Shown: piece by piece, positions 43,295 to 53,222 of the stretch
How positions within the stretch are numbered: the first letter of the stretch is position 1
How the letters are laid out: every line of letters starts with the position of its first letter
From: Candidatus Paraburkholderia kirkii
Lineage (GTDB): Bacteria > Pseudomonadota > Gammaproteobacteria > Burkholderiales > Burkholderiaceae
Length of the DNA stretch: 64,000 nucleotides
Direction: 5' to 3'
NCBI GenBank assembly: GCA_001189345.1
Contig: LFKV01000010.1
Location: forward strand, 228,718 to 292,717
Translations under genes and position numbers: made by a program
The notes under the pieces: model-generated
Seen by the model: the letters and a program-made list of their open reading frames with translations, nothing else
Databases searched by the model: none
What the model was told of the DNA's origin: nothing

Positions 43295-44159
43295 ATGGCC
43301 AGCACCGTCAATCCCATGCCTCGCCCCGGCGCGGGCGCGCTGTCCGCTTTCGAGGAGGTCACCTACCGCAAGGTCGCGTGGCGGCTCTCGCCGCTTCTTT
43401 TGATCTGCTACGTGGTCGCCTATCTGGACCGCGTCAACGTCGGCTTCGCCAAGCTGCAGATGGCCGCCGACCTGCAACTGTCGGACGCCGTGTACGGCTT
43501 TGGCGCGGGCATCTTCTTTTTCGGCTACTTCATCTTCGAGATTCCGAGCAACGTGATCCTGCATCGCGGGCGCGCGCGCGTGGATTGCGCGGATCATGAT
43601 CTCGTGGGGCATCATTTCCGCGCTCACGATGTTCGTCACCACGCCGACGATATTCTACGTGATGCGTTTCCTGCTGGGCGCGGTGGAAGCGGGCTTTTTC
43701 CCCGGCATCATTCTCTATCTGACGTACTGGTTTCCGGCGCGGCGGCGCGGGCGCATGACGACGCTCTTCATGACGGCGATCGCACTGTCGGGCCTGATCG
43801 GCGGGCCGGTGTCGGGCTGGATCATGAAGTCCTTCGACGACGTGAACGGCTGGCACGGCTGGCGGTGGCTGCTGTTGCTCGAAAGCATTCCGTCGAGCCC
43901 GAAGGTGTGGCTGATGAGCCTCATCTACTTCTCGTTCGTGAGTCTGCCGACGGCGTTTCTCGCGGGTACGGGCGCGGCGGCGAGTATCGCCATGATCAAC
44001 TCGCTTGGCAACCTGGCGGGGTTTTTGAGTCCTTATCTCGTTGGGTGGCTCAAGCAGGCCACTTCCTCGAATGCAAGCGGGATGTATATGCTCGCGGGGT
44101 TCATGGTTCTGGGCGCGTTGCTCGCGTTGAGCGTACCGGCGCGGATGGTTAATCGTTAG
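43295..44159 (+). pseudogene. MFS anion:cation symporter, frameshift and two internal deletions
   Basis: Start at ATG 43295 after GAGGAGA. VAYLDRVNVGFAKLQMAADL and FEIPSNVILHR identify the phthalate-permease-like ACS family. The frame slips near 43580 and resumes as MISWGIISALTMFVTTPTIF. At WLLLLESIPSS the reading jumps to PKVWLMSLIYFSF, and after one more residue to SLPTAFLAGTGAAASIAMIN. The central loop and then several C-half helices are therefore missing without obvious scars. About 290 residues remain of the usual 430. No transport function is expected. Confidence 0.88.
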
Positions 44160-44196
44160 GGTTCTTTTTGCCCCCGCCCCGGGGCATATGTCCCCT

Positions 44197-44212
44197 TGGC
44201 ATAACCCTTGCG
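44197..44212 (+). promoter_or_regulatory. Sigma-54 promoter upstream of urtA
   Basis: TGGCAT-AACCC-TTGCG matches the -24/-12 consensus TGGCAC-N5-TTGCA with the invariant GG and GC correctly spaced. It lies about 60 bp before the urtA ATG. Nitrogen-regulated urea transporters are often NtrC/sigma-54 dependent, so this would be the nitrogen-starvation promoter of the urt operon. Confidence 0.75.
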
Positions 44213-44270
44213 GAAAAACGCCGGCAATCGTCATTGCCCAAACAAACACATCGGCAAGGGGAACACACTC

Positions 44271-45574
44271 ATGAAACGTCGCAGTCTGCTGAAGTTCGGC
44301 TCCATGTCGGGCGCACTCGCCCTCGCGGGTCAGCTTCCGATCTCGAAGGCCCAAGCCGCCGATACCGGTCCGATCAAGGTCGGCATCCTGCATTCGCTGC
44401 CCGGCACCATGGCGATCTCCGAGACGTCGCTCAAGGACACGGCGCTCATGACCATCGCGGACATCAACAAGGACGGCGGCGTGATGGGCCGTCAGATTCA
44501 ACCCATCGTCGATCCCGCATCCAACTGGCCGCTCTTCGCCGAAAAGGCCGCCAGCTTCTCACCCAAGACAAGGTCACCTGCATGTTCGGCTGCTGGACCT
44601 CGGTCTCGCGCAAGTCCGTGCTGCCGGTCTTCGAGGAACTCAACGGCCTGCTCTTCTATCCCTTTCAATACGAAGGCGAAGAGATGTCGCGCAACGTGTT
44701 CTATACCGGCGCGGCACCCAACCAGCAGGCGATCCCCGCCGTCGAATACCTGATGGGACCGGAAGGCGGCAGCGCCAAGCGCTTCTTCCTGCTCGGCACC
44801 GACTTACTGTACCCGCGCACGACCAACAAGATCCTGCGCGCATTCCTCCACTCCAAAGGCGTCAAGGATGCGGACATTCAAGAGGTCTACACACCGTTCG
44901 GACATAGCGACTATCAGACCATCGTCGCGAACATCAAGACCTTTGCCCAAGGGGGAAAGATAACGGTCGTCTCTACGATCAACGGCGATTCGAACGTACC
45001 GTTCTACAAGGAGCTCGGCAACCAGGGCCTGAAGGCGACCGACGTGCCCGTCGTTGCGTTCTCCGTCGGCGAAGAGGAATTGCGCGGCATCGACACCAAG
45101 CCGCTCGTCGGCCACCTCGCGGCATGGAACTACTTCATGTCGGTGAAGAACCCGAACAACAAGAAGTTCGAAACGCAGTTCGCCGAATGGGTCAAGTCGC
45201 AGAATCTGCCGGGCGGCGACAAGCGCGTCACGAACGATCCGATGGAAGCGATCTTCGTCGGCATCCACATGTGGAAGCAGGCGGTCGAAAAGGCAAAGAG
45301 CACCGACGTCGACAAGGTACGCACCGCGATGATCGGCCAGAGCTTCGCCGCGCCCTCGGGCTTCACGCTGACGATGGACGGCAACCATCATCTGCACAAG
45401 CCCGTGATGATCGGCGAAATTCGCGGCGATGGCCAGTTCAACATCGTGTGGAAAACCAAGACCGCGATCCGCGCGCAGCCTTGGAGCCCGTACATCGCCG
45501 GCAACGAAGGCAAGCCCGATGTGGTCAGCTCGATCCCCTCGTTCCTGCGCCGCCAGCGCGTGCGCGCCGCCTGA
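44271..45574 (+). pseudogene. urtA: UrtA urea ABC transporter binding protein, one frameshift
   Basis: [20 protein letters not shown] is a signal sequence. The mature part starts [20 protein letters not shown], typical UrtA. Near 44560 a slip breaks the family-like [13 protein letters not shown]; the next frame carries [30 protein letters not shown] and the rest to 45574. UrtA delivers urea to the UrtBC permease in the periplasm. One indel separates a short N-terminal part from the bulk. Confidence 0.93.
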
Positions 45575-45655
45575 CGCGCTGACGGCTTGAAGCAGCAAGG
45601 CCGCGCGCCCGCAGACCATGCGCGCGGCCATCGACGTCTCACAAGAAAGGCCAAC

Positions 45656-47276
45656 ATGACCGGTTCGCTCGCCTCACCCTTCGTGCGTGCGTTGCTCGCC
45701 CTCTTCATTGCGATCGCGCCGTTCAGCGCCCGGGCGCTCACCAATGACGATCTCGCGCCGCTCGCGGGCGACGACTTCGAAGCCAAATCCGCCGCCATCG
45801 ACAAGCTCATCGCCAACGCGGATGCGCCCTCGGTCGCCGTGCTGAGCGCGTTGTCTGACGGCTCCGCTGTCGCGACCGACAATGGCCGCGTCTATCTCCA
45901 GACCGACGACGGCAACAAGGATCCCGTGACGAGCAAGATCGTCGAAGCACCGGATGCGCAGGCGATCACGCTCTCCAACATCCTGCGCACGAAAGTGGCG
46001 GGCGCACTGCCCGGCCTGCAGCTCGCATCGCCCGATGTGGCGAAGCGCCGCGAAGCCGTCGCGAAGCCGTCGCGGCATTGCTGAAGAATCCGGACGCATC
46101 GATGAAGCCGATGATCGACCGCGCCCGGGCCGTCGAAAAGGATCCCGCACTGAAGAAGCGCCTCGACACCCTCTGGGCGATGACGGCGCTTCACGATCCC
46201 GACGTCGGCAAGCGCCTCGAGGCGGCGCAGCTCGTCGCCGCGTGCCACGATCTCGACATGTACGAGTGCGCCCGATCGTCGCGAAGAAGGCCGACGGCAC
46301 CTACAACGAGCCCGACGAGCGCGTGCGCAACACGGCGCAGGAAGGCATCTACGCGCTGGATTTAATCCAGCGCCGCAGCGAGATCCTCGGCACGATCTTC
46401 GCGGGCCTGTCGCTCGGCAGCGTGCTGCTGCTCGCGGCGCTCGGGCTCGCGATCACTTACGGCCTCATCGGCGTCATCAACATGGCGCACGGCGAATTCC
46501 TGATGATCGGCGCGTACGCGACCTACGTCGTGCAGAACCTCGTGCAGCACTACGCACCCGCCGCGTTCGACTGGTATCCGCTGTTCGCGGTGCTCGTCTC
46601 GTTCATCTCGGCTGCGCTGGTCGGCATCGTGCTGGAGCGGCTCGTGCTGAAGCATCTTTATGGCCGGCCGCTCGAAACGCTGCTGACCACTTTCGGCATC
46701 AGCCTGATCCTCATTCAGGCAACGCGTACGATCTTCGGCGCGCAGAACGTGCAGGTAACCCCTCGTGGATGAGCGGCGGCGTCGCCATCATGCAGAACCT
46801 CATCCTGCCGTACAACCGACTGACGATCCTCCTCGCGTTCTCGTTGATCGTGGTGCTGATCGCCTGGGGCGTGCTGACGCACACGCGCGTTGGTGTTCGT
46901 GCGCGCCGTGATGCAGAACCACCGCATGGCCGCGTGCGTCGGCGTGAAGACGGCGCGCGTCGATTCGTATGCGTTCGCGTTCGGCGCGGGCATCGCGGGA
47001 CTCGGCGGCTGTGCGCTCTCGCAGATCGGCAACGTCGGGCCGGACCTCGGCCAGAGCTACATCATCAATTCGTTCATGGCGGTGGTGCTGGGCGGCGTCG
47101 GCCAGCTCGCGGGCACGGTGATCGGCGGCTTCGGGCTCGGGCTCGTGAGCAAGGCGGTCGAGCCGTTCTGGGGCGTGGTGCTCGCGAAGATCGCGGTGCT
47201 CGTGCTGATCGTGTTGTTCATCCAGAAGCGTCCGCAGGGCATGTTCGCCCTGAAGGGCCGCAGTGCGGAGGCCTGA
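45656..47276 (+). pseudogene. urtB: UrtB urea permease, four frameshifts including an 11 bp duplication
   Basis: A long N-terminal exported domain (signal peptide; LTNDDLAPLAGDDFEAKSAA) precedes the permease. CGAAGCCGTCG is tandemly duplicated at 46051-46072, shifting the frame. MLKNPDASMKPMIDRARAVE follows until about 46265, then the membrane part (LGLAITYGLIGVINMAHGEF, typical of branched-chain-type permeases) to about 46765. Two further slips are near 46768 and 46895, before RAVMQNHRMAACVGVKTARV and the end at 47276. All segments exist but lie in several frames. Confidence 0.92.
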
Positions 47277-47279
47277 TCG

Positions 47280-48473
47280 ATGACCGCCTCGACCAACATC
47301 GGCGCGAATCTCGATATCGCGCCGTAACCCGACGCCGGCGCCGCGCGCGCGGGCTTCGCGCTCGGCTTGCCGCCGCGCGACGCGCTTCTGCCGCGCAACG
47401 GCTGAATCGCGCTGATCGCGCTCATCACCGCGATGGGCGTCTTCGTGCCGGTGTCCGCGCTGGTGCTGCCGGAGACGAGCGCGTTCCACTTGTCGGCGTA
47501 TGCGATGACGCTCGTCGGCAAGCTCATGTGCTATGCGATCGGCGCGCTCGCGCTCGATCTCGTGTGGGGCTACTGCGGCATCCTGAGCCTCGGCCACGCG
47601 CTCTTCTTCGCGCTCGGCGGCTACGCGATGGGCATGTACCTGATGCGTTCGATCGGCCGGGAAGGCGTGTACAAGAGCGACCTGCCCGACTTCATGGTGT
47701 TTCTCGACTGGCACAAGCTGCCCTGGTACTGGGAAGGCACCGAGCATCTCTGGTATGCGCTGCTGCTCGTCGTGCTCGTGCCGGGCGTGTTCGCGTGGGT
47801 GTTCGGCTTCTTCACGTTCCGTCCGCGCGTGAAGGGCGTGTACCTGTCGATCATCACGCAGGCGATGACCTTCGCCGCGATGCTGCTCTTCTATCGCAAC
47901 GAGACGGGCTTCGGCGGCAACAACGGCTTCACGGACTTCAAGCGCATCGCCAGTTTCCCGATCACGCATGCGGGCACGCGCACTGCTCTCTTCCTCATCC
48001 CGTTCGCGGTGCTGGTGCTCGCGTTTCTCGCGGCGCGCTGGATCGTCACGTCGAAGCTCGGGCGGGTCGTGACCGGCGTGCGCGACGGCGAGGCGCGCCT
48101 GATGTTCCTGGGCTACAGTCCGCTCGCGTACAAGCTGTTCGTCTGGACGGTGTCGGCCGTGCTGTGCGGCATCGCGGGCGCGCTGTACGTGCCGCAAGTG
48201 GGCATCACCAATCCGAGCGAGATGTCGCCGGCGAATTCGATCGAAATGGCGATCTGGGTCGCGATCGGCGGACGCGGTACGCTGATTGGGCCGATCGTCG
48301 GCGCGTTCGCGGTGAATGGCGCGAAGAGCTTCTTCACTGCGTATTTCGCGGAATACTGGCTGTTCTTCCTCGGCCTAATCTTCACGCTCGTGCCCTTGCT
48401 GTTGCCCAACGGCATCATGGGCCTCATCGATCTCGCGCGTCGCGGGAAGACTGCAGGAGATTCGGCTGAATGA
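47280..48473 (+). pseudogene. urtC: UrtC urea permease with two early stop codons
   Basis: The frame opened by ATG 47280 contains TAA at 47325 (codon 16) and TGA at 47403 (codon 42, in NG-stop-IALIALI, where Trp would fit). From codon 52 (ATG 47433) it is uninterrupted for 346 residues, including CYAIGALALDLVWGYCGILS, LGHALFFALGGYAMGMYL and PNGIMGLIDLARRG. Re-initiation could give a protein lacking only the N-terminus and first helix. Without UrtB and UrtD it would still be useless. The stop overlaps urtD by 4 bp. Confidence 0.9.
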
Positions 48474-48960
48474 CCGCACATCACGCCTTGATCGTGGATT
48501 TGCCGCCGATTCCGCCGGCGCCGGATTCGCCTGAATCGAGTCACAAGAACATCAACGTCGTCTCGGGTCTGGGTCATGTGCTCGCGCCTGGCGAGATCGA
48601 CGTATCGCACGGCACGATCCTCTATCTGGAGGACGTGACGGTGAGCTTCGACGGATTTCGCGCGCTGAACAAGCTGACGCTTTCGATCGACGTGGGCGAG
48701 CTGCGTTGCGTGATCGGCCCGAACGGCGCGGGCAAGACGACGATGATGGACGTCATCACGGGCAAGACGCGACCGGACGATGGCAAGGTCTTTCTCGGTC
48801 AGACGTTCGATCTCACGCGCATGTCGGAGCCTGTCATCGCGCGCACGGGCATCGGCCGCAAGTTCCAGAAGCCGACGGTGTTCGAGAATCATCCGGTGTG
48901 GGAGAAACTGGAACTCGCGATGAAGACGGACAAGCGCTGGTTTGCTTCATTGCGTGCGAG
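48470..48960 (+). pseudogene. urtD: UrtD ATPase, 3' half deleted
   Basis: Reads MTAHHALIVDLPPIPPAPDS, then the ABC domain with Walker A GPNGAGKTT and GRKFQKPTVFENHPVWEKLE. After DKRWFASLRAS at 48960 the natural sequence stops. The next bases, TGGACTTGCCCCCGCA, belong to a repeat or IS end and give a read-through tail GLAPAQGQRL to a TAG at 48992-48994. The ABC signature, Walker B and H-loop are missing, about 120 residues. Confidence 0.92.
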
Positions 48961-49040
48961 TGGACTTGCCCCCGCACAGGGGCAACGCTTATAGACCACT
49001 AAGAAAGCAAGTTCCACGAAAGCACAAGCGAACAAAACCC
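48961..49040. repeat. Dispersed repeat/IS-end junction replacing the urtD 3' end
   Basis: The first 16 bases, TGGACTTGCCCCCGCA, are the same as the IS2-group end at 53207-53222 (complement). The following part contains a palindrome (TTGCCCCCGCACAGGGGCAA), then ATAGACCACTAAGAAA, which matches the repeat between kdpC and kdpD at 15903-16006. The junction between the two homologies falls on CCCCGCA. It may be a recombination product of an IS end and an intergenic palindrome. Confidence 0.6.
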
Positions 49041-49068
49041 ATCCAAGCAACAAACCAACCGCAACCAA

Positions 49069-49770
49069 ATGATGCTAGAAGTCGAATCCCTCAACTAATA
49101 TTACGACTACGGCGGCAGCCACATCCTCCGCGATGTGAAGATGACCGTCCCCACCGGCACCCTCACCGCGCTGCTAGGCCGCAACGGCGTTGGCAAGACG
49201 ACCCTGCTCCGCTGCCTGATGGGCGTCGTGCCGACCAAAAGCGGCACCATCACCTGGCGCGGCGCGAAGATCTCCTCTCTGCCGACTCACGCACGCGTCG
49301 CAAGCGGTCTCGCCTATGTGCCGCAAGGGCGCGACATCTTCGGGCGTCTCACTGTCGAGGAAAACCTGATGGTCGGCGCCGCAAGCCGCAAGGCGCCCTC
49401 GAAGATCCCCGACCGCATCTACGATCTTTTCCCGATGCTGCGCGACATGAAGCATCGCCGCGGCGGCGATCTCTCCGGCGGCCAGCAGCAACAACTCGCA
49501 ATCGGCCGCGCGCTGATGAGCGAGCCGCAACTGCTGATCCTCGATGAACCGACCGAAGGCATCCAGCCGTCGATCATTCGCGACATCGGCCGCACGCTGC
49601 GTCAGCTCGTTGATGAAATGGGCATGACGGTGCTGCTCGTCGAGCAGTATTACGACTTCGCGCGCGAACTCGCCGACCGCTACTGGGTCATGAGCCGCGG
49701 CGAAATCGTCGCGGGCGGCGCTGGCTCGGAGATGGACGCGCATGGCGTGCGGGAGTTGATTGCGGTCTGA
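49069..49770 (+). pseudogene. urtE: UrtE ATPase with a nonsense codon at position 10
   Basis: ATG 49069 reads MMLEVESLN, then TAA at 49096 where the family has Gln (CAA to TAA), then YYDYGGSHILRDV and an intact ABC domain: Walker A GRNGVGKTTLL, ABC signature LSGGQQQQL, Walker B LLILDEPTEG and the H-loop region LLVEQYYDF. Re-initiation at GTG 49135 would keep every motif but lose the first strand. With urtA-D all broken, the gene is counted as dead. Confidence 0.88.
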
Positions 49771-49825
49771 TGTTTCGCCGTAAGATGAAGGCTCACCTCC
49801 ACTTCGCATCGCAACCGCATCGCCC

Positions 49826-50699
49826 ATGCACCACGGATCACTCGCGACGCTCGCCGCCGCGCACACCGACGCCGATACCTGGTGCGGCAGGCTCGAACTC
49901 GGCTTCGCGCGCCAGCACAGCCGCACCGCGTTCGCGCATCGCAAGCACGAAGGGCCCCTGCGCCTGCAACGCCCGCTCTATCCCGAAGGCAACATCTGTC
50001 ACGCCGTGATCGTGCATCCGCCAAGCGGCGTCGCGGGCGGCGATCGGCTGTCCATCGACATCCGCTTGCAGGAGCACGCGCACGCCGTCATCATGACGCC
50101 CGGCGCAACCCAAGTGGTACAAAGCGAACGGCAAGCTCGCGACGCAGCGCATCGACATCGATCTCGCAGCCGGTGCGAAGCTCGACTGGCTTCCGCAAAA
50201 CAACATCGTGTTCGAATCGTCGAACGTCGAGCTCGACATGAATCTCACGCTCGATGAAGGCGCCAGCGCCATCGGCTGGGATGCGATGCTGCTCGGCTAC
50301 GCCGCCGCCGGCGAGAAGTGGGCGCAAGGACATATCAAGGCGGTATCGCGTATCGCGCACCGCAACGGCAGGACGCTCTGGTTCGAGCGCACCCTGCTCG
50401 ACGCGAACGATCCGCTGCGCGAGGGCGCACAAGGACTCGCGGGCTTTCCCGCATACGGAACGCTATGGGCCATCGGTCCCGCCTGCGACGATGCGCTCGC
50501 CGAAGCCCTCACCGCGCAACTGCCCTTCGACGACGACTTGCGCGCGGCGGCATCGTGCGTCACCCAGGGCGGGCTGATCGTGCGCGCGATCAGCCGTTCG
50601 ATGGAGCCGCTGCAACGCGTGCTCGCCGAATGCTGGACGCGCCTTCGTCCCATCGTGCACGGCGTCGATGCGCGGCCGCTGAGGCTCTGGACCACCTGA
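49826..50699 (+). pseudogene. ureD: UreD urease accessory protein, one frameshift
   Basis: [20 protein letters not shown] with [13 protein letters not shown] and [17 protein letters not shown] are UreD signatures. The frame slips near 50115 (around the usual TPGATKWYKANG), and the second part ([20 protein letters not shown] to PLRLWTT) follows in another frame. UreD helps load nickel into urease. In Burkholderia ureABCEFG normally follow; here an unrelated ABC transporter pseudogene comes next, so the urease genes have been removed. Confidence 0.9.
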
Positions 50700-50871
50700 A
50701 CGCGCACCACGGCGGCGCATGCGCGCGCCCCGTCGTTGTGCGCGCCCTCACGCACCGAATGCCCGAACCGGATAGAACAAGGGTGAGCGATCGATGGCAC
50801 GACTCTCGCTCTGATCCTCGGCCCAAGAACCGCGCTTTCCAACGCGGCCGCTCAAGACCGAAGGATTATCG

Positions 50872-51659
50872 ATGCTCACTCAGTTCTCCCGTACGCGACG
50901 CACGGCGTTCGTCGCGCTTCTTTTCGCTTTCGCTCCCTTTTCCGCGCACGCCGACGCTCTCGACACCATCGCGAAGAGCGGCACGCTGCGCGTGACCGTG
51001 CCCGAAGACTACCCGCCGTTCGGCTCGGTCGGCGCCGACATGAAACCGCAAGGCTACGACGTGGACATGGCGGCGCTCCTCGCGAAATCCATGAACGTCA
51101 AGCTCGAGCTCGTGCCGGTCAACAGCGCGAACCGCATTCCCTATCTCACGACCAACAAGGTCGACCTCGTGATCTCCTCGCTCGGCAAGACGCCCGAACG
51201 CGAAAAGGTGCTCGACTTCTCGACCGCTTATGCGCCCTACTTCCAGGGCGTGTTCGGCCCCGCCGACCTCAAGGTGAGCGGCCCGGCGGATCTCACCGGC
51301 AAGACCGTGGGGTGACGCGCGGCGCGCTGGAAGAGATCGCGCTGTCGCAGATGGCGCCGAACGCGACCATCAAGCGCTTCGAGGACAACAACGCGACCAT
51401 CTCCGCATTCCTGTCGGGCCAGGTGCAGCTGATCGCCGCTGGCAACATCGTCGCGGCCGCGATCCTCGCGAAGAATCCGCCGCGCCGGCCTGAAGCGAAG
51501 TTCATCATCAAGGATTCGCCGTGCTACGTCGGCATGAACAAGAACGAGCCGCGCCTGATGGCCAAGGTCGACGACGCCATCGCGCAGGCGAAGAAGGACG
51601 GCACACTCAACACCATGTCGAAGAAGTGGTTCGGCCAGCCGCTGCCCGCAAGCCTCTGA
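50872..51659 (+). pseudogene. Polar amino-acid ABC transporter binding protein, one frameshift
   Basis: Signal peptide (AFVALLFAFAPFSAHA), then DTIAKSGTLRVTVPEDYPPF and GYDVDMAALLAKSMNVKLEL, the SBP family-3 layout. At AAG ACC GTG GGG TGA (about 51308) one or more bases are missing before VTRGALEEIALSQMAPNATI, which continues to 51659. A single lesion in the hinge region. It is followed by its permease, truncated by IS630. Confidence 0.9.
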
Positions 51660-51678
51660 TCGACGAGCGCCGCATCGT

Positions 51679-52028
51679 ATGGCCTATGAACTTCAATTCA
51701 CCGATCTCGCACAATACGCCGGCATGTTCGCGAGCGGCGCGGCGACCACGCTCGCGCTGGCCGCCGTCTCGACGGCACTGGGCGTGTCGCTCGGCGTGCT
51801 CGGCGCCGCCGCGCGCGACAGCCGGCACGCATGGCTCGGCGCGCTCGCCGGCGGCTACGTCGAGGCGATCCGCAACACGCCGTTCATCGTGCAGCTGTTT
51901 TTCGTGTTCTTCGGCCTGCCTGCGCTCGGCATCCATCTGAGCGAATACGTCGCGGCGATTCTCGCGATGACGCTCAATCTCGGCGCGTACTCGATCGAGA
52001 TCATTCGCGCGGGCATCGCAGCCGTGCC
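51679..52028 (+). pseudogene. Amino-acid ABC permease, cut by IS630 copy 3
   Basis: MAYELQFTDLAQYAGMFASG, the helix ATTLALAAVSTALGVSLGVL and the conserved cytoplasmic loop motif YVEAIRNTPFIVQLFFVFFG, then LNLGAYSIEIIRAGIAAVP. The gene stops at the IS630 insertion (TA at 52029-52030). The missing C-terminal half (EAA loop) is not found on the other side of the element, so the insertion was followed by a deletion. Confidence 0.92.
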
Positions 52029-52030
52029 TA

Positions 52031-53144
52031 TTGCACTGCGTTATTGAATTAGCACCCTGTCTGTGTTCAGATACAGGTCATGGGTCAAAATGAACCTGAC
52101 AGATATCGAACGTGAGCAACTGTTGTCGGCGGCGCGCAGCCGAACGGTGCGTGCGGCGGACGTGCGACGCGCAAAGTTGATCCTGATGCTCGAGGACGGC
52201 GAATCGCGCGACAGTATCATGCGCACACTGGGTTGCGATTCGCGCTTCATCGCACGCTGGTCGGGGCGCTTCCTCAGCGAGCGACTAGCCGGCATGTACG
52301 CCCGGCACCGCGGGCGGGCGCCTACGCAGCCACCGGCCAAACTGGAAGCGCGGGTGCTCAAGTGCACCCTCAAGCACAAACCCGCCGACGGTTCGACACA
52401 CTGGAGTAGCTACAAGCTCGCAGCAGAACTCGGCGACGTATCGGTCTCGGCCGTGCAGCGCATCTGGCGCAAGCACGGCATCAAGCCGCAGCAGTTGGAG
52501 CGGCACATGGTCTCCAACGACCCGGACTTCGAGACCAAGGCAGCCGACGTGATCGGGCTGTACCTGAACCCGCCGGCGCACGCAGCGGTGTTCTGCGTGG
52601 ACGAGAAGACCGCGATCCAGGCACTCGATCGCAAGGACCGTATGCTGCCGCTGTCGCCCGGGCGCGCCGAGAGTCACGGCTTCGAGTACAAGCGCAACGG
52701 CACGCTCAGCCTGTTCGCGGCGTTCAATACTGCCACCGGCGAGGTGCTGGGCAAGACGGTGGCGCGCCACACCAGCGAGCAGTTCGTGGCCTTCCTGACC
52801 GACGTCGTCGCCAGCCAGCCCAAACGCCGGGAAATCCACGCGATCTGCGACAACGTCAGCAGCCATAAGACGCAGCGGGTTGCCGACTTCCTTGATGCGC
52901 AGCGCAACGTGCACCTGCACTTCACGCCGACCTACTCGTCGTGGCTCAACCAGGTGGAGAACTGGTTCTCGCGCATTCAGCGTGAAGTGATCGCTCGCGG
53001 CATCTTCACTTCGGTGAAGGATTGGGATCGCAAACTGATGCCGATACATCCGCGAACACAACAAGAACCCGAAACCGATCAAGTGGAAATATGACGATCC
53101 TTCGCGCCGGATTCGACCAGTGCCAATTCAATGACGCAATGGAA
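52031..53144 (+). mobile_element. IS630-family insertion sequence, copy 3
   Basis: 1114 bp, with TA at 52029-52030 and 53145-53146, in the same orientation as copy 2 and, by eye, identical to it. The left flank is an amino-acid permease gene and the right flank the end of an IS2-group element, so the original target cannot be reconstructed from the flanks. Recombination between IS630 copies is a simple explanation. Confidence 0.95.
52063..53094 (+). CDS. IS630 transposase, copy 3
   Basis: 343 residues, same protein as copy 2: helix-turn-helix region, then the DDE residues in FCVDEKTA, CDNVSSHK and NQVENWFS. It carries the same shifted C-terminus PIHPRTQQEPE. The conservation of this shift suggests the three copies descend from one already altered element. 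Confidence 0.93.
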   Translation: MFRYRSWVKMNLTDIEREQLLSAARSRTVRAADVRRAKLILMLEDGESRDSIMRTLGCDSRFIARWSGRFLSERLAGMYARHRGRAPTQPPAKLEARVLKCTLKHKPADGSTHWSSYKLAAELGDVSVSAVQRIWRKHGIKPQQLERHMVSNDPDFETKAADVIGLYLNPPAHAAVFCVDEKTAIQALDRKDRMLPLSPGRAESHGFEYKRNGTLSLFAAFNTATGEVLGKTVARHTSEQFVAFLTDVVASQPKRREIHAICDNVSSHKTQRVADFLDAQRNVHLHFTPTYSSWLNQVENWFSRIQREVIARGIFTSVKDWDRKLMPIHPRTQQEPETDQVEI

Positions 53145-53146
53145 TA

Positions 53147-53222
53147 GGCTTAAAACATAGGCAGAAGACTACCTCAAAATTTAAGCGTCACCGCATGCCC
53201 GGCTTTTGCGGGGGCAAGTCCA
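53147..53222 (-). mobile_element. IS2-group (IS3 family) left-end remnant
   Basis: Read on the minus strand from 53222, it starts TGGACTTGCCCCCGCAAAAG and contains CGCTTAAATTTTGAGG and TAGTCTTCTGCC. This resembles the IS2 left end with its promoter region and shares 13 of its first 16 bases or more with the IS end at 62825. 76 bp remain; IS630 copy 3 removed the rest. The outer end abuts the interrupted beta-propeller gene. Confidence 0.7.
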
